Assembly: GCA_958295665.1 (NCBI GenBank)
Contig: OY282560.1
Span: 193,752,061 to 193,816,060 of the forward strand
Source of the DNA: Tipula vernalis
Taxonomy: Eukaryota > Arthropoda > Insecta > Diptera > Tipulidae
Direction: 5' to 3'
Length of the DNA: 64,000 nt
The notes beneath the pieces are model-generated. The model had not been told where the DNA came from, searched no databases, and was given only the letters and a program-made list of their open reading frames with translations. Made by a program: the position numbers and the translations under genes. Shown piece after piece: positions 55,544-64,000 of this stretch (position 1 is its first letter; every line of letters starts with the position of its first letter).

Positions 55544-57050
55544 ATGTCCACAAGCGATTTGCCATCGAACTTCACGACCTCAGATATTTTTAATAAAAAT
55601 TCAAAGTGCAGCATAGTCCAAAGCGACAAAACATTTTAAATGTTCAAAATTTTACCTTACCAGGCAATTTAAATCAAAGTGAAATTATTAATTTAAATAA
55701 CATTGGTGTGTTGAACCATAACGAAACTAAAAGTGCATCATCGCAAAATATTGACGATAAAACAAACAATGACAGTGCATCGACATCAGATGACAATAAA
55801 ATAAACAGTGATGTAGGTCAGTGTTTAGTGCAAACGGGAATAGACCGGTATATTACTGTCCGATCAAAACGAAGAAGAAGCCCCAGATCAGCGGCCAGTG
55901 CAAGCGCGAATAAATTCACTAAGCTAGCTAGCGTTGAATTAATGCATGGTAATAGGTATTCTTGCTTGGTTGTTGACGAGCCGACGCCCGAAAAAACTTC
56001 AGAAACTGAGAAGCCGCCACCAATCTATTTGAGGGAAGAATCAAATAGAGAACTTGCTAAAACGATCGAGTTTATTACTGAAGGTGCATTTTATATTTCC
56101 GGGATCAAAAGAGGAGATATAAAAGAAACAAAAATTCAACCGCTCAATACTGATGCTTACAGAGGGTTAATTAAACATTTCGACCAAGTTGGTAAACATT
56201 ACTACACGTATCAACTAAAGAGCCAAAAAGGATTGGTTGTTGTATTAAAAGAAATAGAGAGTTACGTGGATGCAAACGAAATTCAAGCTGCTCTCGCTGA
56301 AAAAGGTTTCCAGTGCAAAACTATTACCAATATTTTTAATAGGGAAGAGGTTCCTCAGCCATTGTTTCGTCTGGAATTAGAACCAGACAATAAAAAGGTT
56401 AAAGGCAACCATGCAATGTTTGACCTAAAATATTTACTGCACAGAAGGGTTACCATCGAGGAACCCAGGAAAAGGAATGGGCCGGTACAGTGCGTTAAGT
56501 GCCAAGAATATGGACACACTAGAGCATATTGCACTTTGAACGATGTTTGTGATATATGTGGTGAACTCCATAATTCAAAGGTTTGCAATAAAGCAAAAAA
56601 GGAAGCATCAGTGAGAAAATGCAGCAACTGCGATGGAAATCACACAGCTAATTATAGAGGGTGCCCAATTTATCTAGAATTGAAAAGGAGAATCAATCCA
56701 AAGCAGCGAGCAGAACAACGAATGCTTAATCTTCATTCTTCAGCTAGAAAAGAAGCACGACCAGAAATTCTAAACACAAACGCTCAAAATGAAAAACAGT
56801 ACGCAAATATAAACGGCAGCGTGCACCAAGGGGTTTCATACGCAAGTGTTCTTAAAGGTACCGCTCCTAAAGTTCAAGCAAGTGACGAGGGAAACATCTC
56901 AACAGCTTTAAATAAATTGACTAATATGATGCAAAGCTTCATGGCGATGATGGAGAGAACCATGGATTTATTGCACGCTGATGCAGATAGTCGTAAAAAG
57001 CCAGAAATGACCATCATCAAAATAGTCATATGGAATGCAAACGGCCTAGT
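55544..57050 (+). pseudogene. Jockey B ORF1 (Gag-like, three CCHC knuckles)
   Basis: The likely start is ATG 55544 (context agcgATGtcc). A frameshift near 55610 puts the rest in another frame, open from 55606 with no ATG until residue ~112. Jockey Gag features: an RRM-like region (YRGLIKHFDQVGKHYYTYQLKS near 56160-56220) and three cysteine fingers, CVKCQEYGHTRAYC (~56491), CDICGELHNSKVC (~56551) and CSNCDGNHTANYRGC (~56621), which bind element RNA. ORF1 should end near 57008, where ATGA would overlap the ORF2 start, but here the frame runs directly into ORF2. Confidence 0.85.
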
Positions 57051-57906
57051 ACAACATAAAGCGGAGGTACATGCATTTCTCATTGAGCACAATATTGACA
57101 TAATGTTAATATCAGAAACACGCTTCATCAAAAATTGCTATTTCAAAATTAATGGGTACTCTATTTATGACATCAAGCACCCAGATGGTAAAGCACATGG
57201 AGGCACTGCTGTATTGATTAAGCGAAGATTAAAACACTACGAACTTACGAAATATGAGAAAGAACATATACAATCAACGAGCATCTGTCTGCAGGAGTGG
57301 TATGGAAACTGCGTCATATCGGCAGTGTACTGCCCTCCAAAACATGCTATCAAAAAACTCCAGTTCTTGGATTATTTCAGCCAGCTGGGTAATACATTTC
57401 TTGCGGGCGGTGTTTACAACGCTTAACATACTCATTGGGGATCCAGATTAACATCGCCGAAAGGCAAACAACTTTATGATGCCATAGAGGAACAGTCCTA
57501 GGATTATTTATCTGCCGGTAACCCAACTTACTGGCCCACAGATAAAAAGAAAATTTCTTATCTAATTGACTTTTGTGTAACTAAGGGCATTCCACGTATA
57601 TATGCTAAGGCCACCGATTGCTATGATCTGTCTTCTGATCACTCACCGGTAATAGTAACATTGAGTACTGATGTCCTAAGGAACGAAATACCGAACCGTC
57701 TTACAAACAATAAAACTAATTGGGATCAATATAGGAGGCTAGTCGAACAAAAGTGTTTATTTAATATTCCTCTGATCACACCAGCTGATATTGATGCGGC
57801 GGCAGAAAATCTAAAAGATGTCATGACATTATCTGCTAAAAGGGCTACACCCGGCATAAGTAGTTCGGAAAAGTTAATAAACTGTCACATAATATACAGG
57901 AACTAA
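57007..57906 (+). pseudogene. Jockey B ORF2 endonuclease domain
   Basis: Starts at ATG 57007, in frame with ORF1 in this copy. The AP-endonuclease blocks are IVIWNANGL (~57022), ISETRF (~57108), GGTAVLIK (~57199) and SAVYCPP (~57319). The catalytic GGDYNAKH block is changed to GGVYNA followed by TAA (57424-57426), losing an aspartate. Later blocks THWGS (~57429) and SSDHSPVIV (~57632) follow in shifted frames. The linker runs to TAA at 57904-57906. Confidence 0.83.
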
Positions 57907-58630
57907 TCCAGGAAAAGCGAAAAATTCGCCGTCAATGGCAGCAAACTAAATCACCGTTATTGAAGTGGAAATTAAATCGAGTTATTAAGACCCTAAGATT
58001 TGCTTTGAGCGAAGAAGAAAACCATCGCGCACTTAAGTGATCTCTCGGCAACCGAGAGGACAGATTATTCTTTGTGGAAGGCAACAAAAAATTTAAAAAG
58101 GCCAACAAATTCGAATCCACCGATTAGACTACCAACTGGAAATTGGGCGAGAAGTGATGAAGAAAAAGCCAATGCTTTTGCTGCTCATCTAGCAACAGTA
58201 TTCGTCCCGCACGAAGAAGATAATTATTTTGTGCTACCCCAGCCAACGGATGATGGTTTATTCTACAAACCTATAAAGTATAACTGGAAGAAAGTTAAGA
58301 ATACAATTCAAACTTGCATAAGCCCGAAAAAGGCACCGGGACATGATCTCATTACTGGAAAAATGATAAGAGAATTGCCGGATAAATGCATAAAACTAAT
58401 AACATTTGTATTCAACGCGATCGCGAACCAGTTATATTCCTCAGAAATGGAAGATATCTTTGACCACAATAATTCATAAGCCAGGGAAAAATGAAACGCA
58501 AATCTCCTCATATCGTCCAATAAGCATGCTGCCCACAATCTCAAAGCTATTTGAAAAAATGTTACTAACGAAATTGAAACCAATATTAGAAGAACGGCGC
58601 GTTTTTCCAGACCATCAATTTGGGTTCTGA
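57907..58630 (+). pseudogene. Jockey B RT domain, N-terminal part
   Basis: Contains DYSLWKATKNLKRP (~58060), the KKAPGHDLITGK pre-core (~58323) and, after a frameshift near 58415, IIHKPGK and YRPISMLPTISKLFEKMLL (~58510-58570), ending FPDHQFGF and a stop at 58630. Catalytic motifs A-C are absent because the element is cut off here. Confidence 0.83.
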
Positions 58631-58651
58631 AACCAACATGGTACTTAAGGA

Positions 58652-59568
58652 AAATGCATGTACCTCGCTTTATGTTGTGCTAGGCCGTTTGCATTCCATA
58701 GGGTTATTTTGATGATATTAGTCAATTTACTTTAAGCTCTTGTGATTTTCCCTCTTCACTTGCTTGCACTTTAGCAGCGGTACCTTCAAGAACATTTGCG
58801 TATCAAACCCCTTGGTGCACGCTGCCGTTTACAGTTGCGTACCGGTTTCCATTTTGAACGTTTGTGTTTACATAATTTGGCCGTGCTTCTTTTCTAGCTG
58901 AAGAATGAAGATTAAGGATTCGCTGTGTGATTTCCATCGCAGTTGCTGTATTTTCTCACTGATGCTTCCTTTTTTGCTTTATTGAAAACCTTTGAATTAT
59001 GGAGTTCACCATATATAACACAAACATCGTTCAAAGTGCAATAGGCTGTAGTGTGCCCATATTCTTGGCACTTAACGCACTGTACCGGCCCATTTCTTTT
59101 CCTGGGTTCCTCGATGGTAACCCTTCTGTGTAGTAGATATTTTAGGTCAAATATTGCATGGTTACCTTTAACCTTTTTATTGTCTAGTTCTAATTCCAGA
59201 CGAAACAATGGCTGGGAACCTTCTCCCTATTAAAAATATTGGTAATAGTAACGTAACTTTCTATTCCTTTTAACATAACAACCAATTATTTTTGTCTCTT
59301 TAGTTGATACATGTAGTAATGTTTACCAACTTGGTCAAAATGTTTAATTAACGCACTGTAAGCATCAATATTGAGCAGTTGAATGTTTGTGACTTTTATA
59401 TCTACTCTTTTGATCCCGGAAATATAAAATGCACCTTTCGTAATAAACTCGATCGTTTTGCAAGTTCTCTATTTGATTCTTCCCTCAAATAGATTGGTGT
59501 CGGCTTCTCAGCTTTTGAAGTTATTTCGGGCGGCGGGTTGTCAACAACCAAGCAAGAATATCTATTAC
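58652..59568 (-). mobile_element. Inverted, diverged copy of Jockey B ORF1
   Basis: The minus strand from 59568 to 58652 aligns with plus-strand 55960-57100 (ORF1 middle through the first endonuclease codons). The knuckles CVKCQEYGHTTAYC (~59075) and CSNCDGNHTA are recognisable (CSNC reads YSNC). It has its own changes (stops, loss of a cysteine, a deletion between the last knuckle and the C-terminus), so it is not an identical hairpin of the neighbour. It is cut at 59568 by the hAT element. Confidence 0.8.
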
Positions 59569-59729
59569 TAGGGATGTAACATCGAAGTCAAATATCGATG
59601 TTAGACATCGAGACTTACATCGAACTGTTGAACATCGAGGTAGAAAAAACATCGGAATAAATCATCGAAATATCGATTTATCGAAATTCAATTGTTCATA
59701 GTTTTATAATCTAAATTCTAAATACAAAT

Positions 59730-60883
59730 GCTAATTTTTATTTGAATTCATAATAAATTTGAAAGCCGTTTGCCTTTCATCCGATTTTTTTGTTGAGTCA
59801 TTGTTTGGCCAGCTTTCGAAAACAAACGCTCTGATGGTACGGAAGTAGCAACTATTGCTAAATACTTTATAGAAATTTTGTTCAAGCTTGAATATGGCGC
59901 TGACATACTATCACACCATATTAATGGAATTGTAGCTAACGAAATAACCGGGTTATTTAAAAATAAATGGAGCTCAGAAGATAAATCATTGTTGTTGTCC
60001 TCAACTAATGTCCACGTAATTTTACGCACTAAATTTGTATGAGGTTCCCATAAATAATGTGATCCATGGTTGGACTGTTTCTCAGGTTAGCTATAAAGAT
60101 TTGTTTGTGTTAGTTACATCTAAATCAAAATAACAAACGTTATCTAAAATGAAGTAAAGAAGAGCAGCATTCTCTTTTAGCATTCGATTTACTTCCTGAA
60201 TTACTCTGGACGAATTACTTTTTCTTAATACGTGGATCTAAAAACGTAGAAAGATTAAACGCCATTGGAATAACCAAGCTATTAGTTACGTAACTTTCCC
60301 CTTTAATTTCCTTCGTAGCTGCCTTAAACGGTTGTAATAGCATTTTTATTTCTTTAAGCCGATGAAGTTCCTTAGTGGAAACCATAAACGATGCTGCTGA
60401 TGGATAGCGATATAATATTTGGTTTATTATGTCACTTAGTTCTAAAAACCTTACAATCATATGTACAGGCACTTCTTGTTTAAGCTTTTTCGTACAGCTC
60501 GAAGATTGGCTTTTACAAAGTTCAACACTCGGATTAATACCTACTTTGCTTAAACCATGTCACAATATCTTTAATTTTTTTTTTTTTAAAGGCCGGAGTA
60601 CTTCAACAGCCTTAATAGAATTTTGCACAACTAAATTAATCTGATGCACCAAACAATGCAGGTGTTTGTTCGAGTCAAACCTAGTTTCCAAAGCTTTGAT
60701 TATATTTTTGGTACCATCACTAAATACCGCAGTTACATTATTATCATGTTTTCGTACCAAGGTTTCGGGTACCACGAACAATAAATAAACCCGGTACAAT
60801 AGAAGGTGCAATAACTTTAATAGAACCAATTCTATTAAATAATTCAATTTATTTTTATGTAATGAATTAATCCCAAATTCCAA
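59730..60883 (-). pseudogene. hAT transposase C-terminal half
   Basis: Reading downwards: VFSDGTKNIIKAL and HCLVHQINLVVQNSI (~60730-60620), the hAT core around the second catalytic region; LQPFKAATKEIKG (~60330); FLDPRIKKK (~60225); then the hATC dimerisation domain with YLAIVATSVPSERLFSKAG (~59860-59800). Frameshifts and stops separate these blocks (near 60590, 60215 and 60030). Confidence 0.8.
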
Positions 60884-61489
60884 ATTTTAAATGTAAGGTT
60901 TTATTATTTTGTCAACTAGATGTTTACGCCTTGATGGTTGGTAAGTAAGAGAGTTTTTTATTATTTTATTTTTTACAAAAAAAATTAATTCTTAATGACT
61001 AAGCGCTTTTCTTATGATACCAAAAATTTAGTTTTATACTCAATGGCAGATGGCCAAAACTCTACACAACAGCATTAGATATAATATATGGTATAATACA
61101 TTTTTGGTTTTTAACTTTTTATGCTTAAAGGCAGATGGCCGAAATTCTACACAACATTTGCAAATTATAAATTTAGATAATTAAAATGTCATTAAATATA
61201 ATGTAAACAAATAAAAGCAAGAGCTTTACAAATTCAATTAAATTAAAATCTAATTAATTCAAGTGCCTTATTTGATGCGAATAAATTAATGTGATCAAGA
61301 TAAGTATATAATTCTAAATTGACAAGTTTATAAATTTAATTTTAATATAATTAATTGATTTCAGATTTTGATTGGGTTTGTATACAATAGAAATAATCGA
61401 TTTCAAATGGGAAATTACAAATAGTACAACAAAGTATGATTGATATTTTATGTGTTGATGCTAATAGATTTCCCTTTTTTTCTTTTCAG

Positions 61490-62014
61490 GTGAATTTCAT
61501 CATACTGTTGCTTCAACAATCATTTATGGACCAAACTTCAAAAATTTGACTAAGTTCATCAATTATATTTATTGACGTCTGTTTATCTTTCATTTCGAAC
61601 ACTGCTAACTTTACGCCTTTTATCTGGGAGTTTTGTTCGAAATGCATTGTTACCCCTAAAAAACTGGGTTTGCATCGTATCAGTCCATATGTCCGTTGTT
61701 AAACAATAGCTTACGTTAGAATTAGTAATTGTCGGCCTTGATTGAATTTTGTAACGCCCGTCCGATAATGTTTTTATTAAATTTCTAAAACCGTGGTTAT
61801 CCACAATCGATATAGGTTGGTAATTTTGACGTATCATATTATAATATGGCGTTAGTTGCTGTGAAATAACTGGAACCGCCTTCATTAAATGTAGAAATGC
61901 TAAAGAATACCTATCTTCATTCGACCGTTGTCTTTTGATCTTCATTCGACCGTTGTCTTTGGACCGTCGTCTTTTGGGCTGTCGAAGAACAATTTTGATC
62001 AGAAGTAGTGGCAC
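61490..62014 (-). pseudogene. hAT transposase N-terminal half
   Basis: Reads QLTPYYNMIRQNYQPISIVD (~61865-61810), GFRNLIKTLSDGRYKIQSR and LTTDIWTD (~61710-61690, first catalytic Asp block). It then shifts frame near 61660 but continues as a hAT core to ~61505. About 600 bp of AT-rich sequence (60884-61490) separates it from the C-terminal half; this may be an insertion or an intron, as a tttcag-like word is present. Confidence 0.75.
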
Positions 62015-62200
62015 TTTTATTTGTTGTATCAGGTAGTGGTTAGAACAATAACAGCATGTATTTCTTTATTTTTATGTACATTTTTTTTACTTCGTTGTTG
62101 TTCGTAAAATGGTCTATTTTCGATATAATTCGTATGTAACTGTTTACATATTGTATATCTGTATTATATACTATGTACGAGTATACTTGTATAATGTGTA
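62015..62200. other. Spacer, no gene
   Basis: AT-rich. The right end of the hAT element and the left end of the next LTR element should lie about here, but neither boundary could be read. Confidence 0.4.
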
Positions 62201-62418
62201 TATAGCGTAATAAAAAAAAATGGTCGGATGTAATGTATGGAGTTAATTTAAATATTCAAATATAGATGTCATGAGGATGAATTGTAAAACTAAACTTAGG
62301 ATTAAGAAAAAGACAGTTAAGGAAAGATATAGAAGTGTACGTTGGTGATTAAAGAAATTTAATTGAAGCGTTTTAAATCTAAAGAAAGAATTACCATCTG
62401 GCATAAAATACACAACAT

Positions 62419-62429
62419 TGGCGACGAGG
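62419..62429 (+). promoter_or_regulatory. Candidate primer-binding site of the last Gypsy element
   Basis: tggcgacgagg one base after the presumed LTR end; it starts with TGG and precedes gag, as expected. Confidence 0.55.
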
Positions 62430-62497
62430 TAAAAGAAAAACCCACAAATTTAAGAATAATAAGATTATTTTTGGTAAATAAAGTAAAAAAAAAAAAA

Positions 62498-63344
62498 ATG
62501 AGTGGGGCCTCAAATCACTATGGGGCCACATGCCACCGTTTAATTATAAGCGAGATAGCTGGAAAGTGTACAAAGGACGATTCGAGCAGTTTATTACTGT
62601 ATTTAAAATATAAGATGACAACCAGAAAAAAACGGCATTATTAAACTTTTGCGGAAATGACACATATCAATTATATATAGTCTATGTTGTCCATCTGAGC
62701 TGAGTGAGGTTAAATACGAAGAATTGATTAAGAAACTGGGTGGAATGTGTGGATCCAGAGGAAACGTTTTTTCGAGTGTGTTCAAGAAGAGGGTGAATCG
62801 TGCCAAGATTTTGTAATGAAGTTGCGTGGTATGGCTATGGATTGCAAATTTGGTCAGCATATGGAGGATACGATTTTATATAAATTTGTCACGGGAATAA
62901 ATAATAACAAAATTTTTGACGAACTGTGTGATGATACGAGAAATATAGACAGCATAAAAAAGGCGTTGGATCTATAAAGAAGATGGAGAAAATAAATTGA
63001 TGGTCGAAAAGCCGAGTGAAATTATGGCGACAAAGAAATATGTGGGTGGTAGGAGCGATGAACAAATGTCGGGTAAACAAAATAATGACAATGATAGAAG
63101 AGTTACACCAAGAATAGGAACACAACAGTCAGTGGATCAACAACAAAAGGGTGTAAGATGTGTACATTGCGGATACAATAACCATTTGAGTAATTATTGT
63201 CGGTTTAAGAATGTAATATGCAGAAGGTGTAATGTACGGGGCCACATGCAGAAGGTATGCACCAAAGTGGGAGAGGAGGAGTCAAATTGCATATTGTGGA
63301 GTGACGAAGCTGAATTGGGCGAGAAGGTGAATATAAAAAAATAA
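62498..63344 (+). pseudogene. Gypsy gag and nucleocapsid
   Basis: ATG at 62498. In a shifted frame, 62535-62660 reads FNYKRDSWKVYKGRFEQF and KKTALLNFCG, the Gag N-terminal block. The next block, FFECVQEEGESCQDFVMKL (~62766), is in another frame to TAA 62977. The nucleocapsid has CVHCGYNNHLSNYC (~63158) and CRRCNVRGHMQKVC (~63218), two CCHC knuckles. At least two frameshifts. Confidence 0.78.
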
Positions 63345-63458
63345 ATGTGATAATTGGAATGAAGAACTAGTGGTAGATCTTAGTGTTGAAAGAGTGTTTA
63401 TTAATAGGGTATAGTTCAAATTGTAAATGGTAATTCATTCAGTGTTGCAAAAGATGAT

Positions 63459-64000
63459 TTGTTTTCAAGTAATACCAGGGATTTTAACGAAATTTATTAT
63501 AACGGTTCTGAATGTAATTCTGCAATTGAGCTGTATTTGACAATTGAAAATAAACCAATTAAGTTTATGTTAGATACTGGAACTTCGATTTCAGCGATTC
63601 CTGGAAAGGTGTATGGTGATGAGTTATTGCATGTTAAGTTGTTAAAAGATTCTACTATGGTGAAAGATTATGGTGGAAATATGCTAAAACTACGTAGGTG
63701 TAGTTATGTGCCTGTAACGTATAATGCTGTAAAAAAAAAAAATTAAAAATTCTAGTTATTGAGGGAGTGCAGAAATCCATTTTAGGTCGTGATTTTTCCG
63801 GTCGTTCGATATAAATCAAATTGAAATTAACCAATTAGATAATGTAGAGGGATCTGACCATATAAATCAAATTGTTAATAGGTATAAAGGATTATTCGAT
63901 GGCGAATTAGGGAAATTGAAGAACGTGAAAGTTCGTTTAGTTATGGTAGAGGGTGCTACTCCTAATTACATATGTTCCGGCGAGAAAAGTTCCATTTGTG
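63459..64000 (+). pseudogene. Gypsy protease and start of RT (partial)
   Basis: The protease active site LDTGTSIS has its aspartate at 63573. A poly-A run near 63730 ends the frame at 63746. ILGRDF (~63779, end of protease) is in another frame. RARKVPF-like residues appear at the very end (~63980), marking the start of RT. Continues beyond the window. Confidence 0.75.

Larger units (their letters stand above)
55544..58630 (+). mobile_element. Jockey-like non-LTR retrotransposon family B, 3'-truncated
   Basis: Carries ORF1 (gag-like with CCHC fingers), endonuclease and the start of RT, and breaks off in RT at ~58630, where an inverted copy of its own ORF1 begins. It is a different family from A1/A2. 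Stops and frameshifts occur in ORF2. No 3' UTR or poly(A) is present because of the truncation. Confidence 0.85.
59569..62014 (-). mobile_element. hAT-like DNA transposon remnant
   Basis: One end is visible at 59569 (tagggatgtaacatcgaag), followed by many CATCGA words over ~100 bp, typical of hAT ends with subterminal repeats. It lies within the inverted Jockey B copy. The other end and an 8-bp duplication were not found. The transposase is on the minus strand. A direct repeat, ggcagatggcc-aaa-tctacacaaca, occurs at 61044-61072 and 61130-61156 inside. Confidence 0.72.
62200..64000 (+). mobile_element. Ty3/Gypsy element, 5' portion, runs off the window
   Basis: An LTR ends at ~62417 (tacacaaca), followed by the primer site and then gag, nucleocapsid, protease and the first residues of RT in Gypsy order. 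The LTR start is uncertain because the 3' LTR is outside the window. Frameshifts and stops in gag and after protease indicate inactivity. Confidence 0.75.

Noticed and set aside
55606..55610. ORF1 start at GTG 55606
   Set aside because: Not an ATG; the plausible start is ATG 55544 in a frame that shifts near 55610.
57906..58120. Minus-strand frame over the Jockey B linker
   Set aside because: Opposite a recognisable ORF2 linker; no independent evidence.

Overview
The window is eukaryotic, AT-rich DNA from an insect, most likely a true fly. This is inferred from one intron-containing host gene resembling Gemin3/DDX20 and from the transposon families present: BEL/Pao with an F-like env, Jockey-type and RNase-H-bearing non-LTR elements, Ty3/Gypsy, piggyBac, hAT, pogo-like and PIF/Harbinger-like. 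I cannot name the species. Apart from that single gene (48432-50520, minus strand) nearly everything recognisable is transposable-element DNA, much of it nested.

Layout. 1-13122: a decayed Jockey-like element (A1) split by a young BEL/Pao element with env (655-11727, 453-bp LTRs, 5-bp target duplication). That BEL element is itself split in gag by a 2.6-kb foldback element (2112-4700, 8-bp duplication, kilobase inverted arms ending in tandem 15/17-bp repeats). 13122-16427: no gene seen. 16428-26835: two MITE-like elements and a long palindromic element with ~1.12-kb arms. A piggyBac-like element sits in its right arm (19821-26403). Inside that lies an RNase-H-bearing non-LTR element (20703-24502), and inside its RT an unknown 371-bp insert (22299-22669). 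Every junction in this nest can be read from target-site duplications.

27667-30840: a second, 5'-truncated but open Jockey-like copy (A2), flanked by near-identical direct repeats of 668 and 666 bp that abut its ends as a giant target-site duplication would. 32202-34837: wreckage of a Gypsy pol. 35203-36480: a piggyBac-like end beside a pogo-like transposase remnant. 36603-42411: an inactivated second BEL/Pao element. 42823-48343: an inactivated Ty3/Gypsy element ending 88 bp beyond the stop of the host gene. Both of these LTR elements have an internally deleted 5' LTR and a longer 3' LTR.

51101-54170: minus-strand Gypsy element related to the one at 32 kb, with a candidate LTR. 54770-54935: Harbinger-like remnant. 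55544-59568: a different Jockey-like element (B), truncated in the RT and joined to an inverted copy of its own 5' half. 59569-62014: minus-strand hAT remnant inserted in that inverted copy. 62200-64000: the 5' part of another Gypsy element running off the window.

How they relate. The host helicase is the only gene likely to have a cellular role. The elements are parasites at different stages of decay. By LTR identity (one difference seen in 453 bp) and by flank identity, the env-bearing BEL element and the A2 insertion look youngest; the other copies carry many stops and frameshifts. No prokaryotic feature, CRISPR array, rRNA or convincing tRNA gene was seen.
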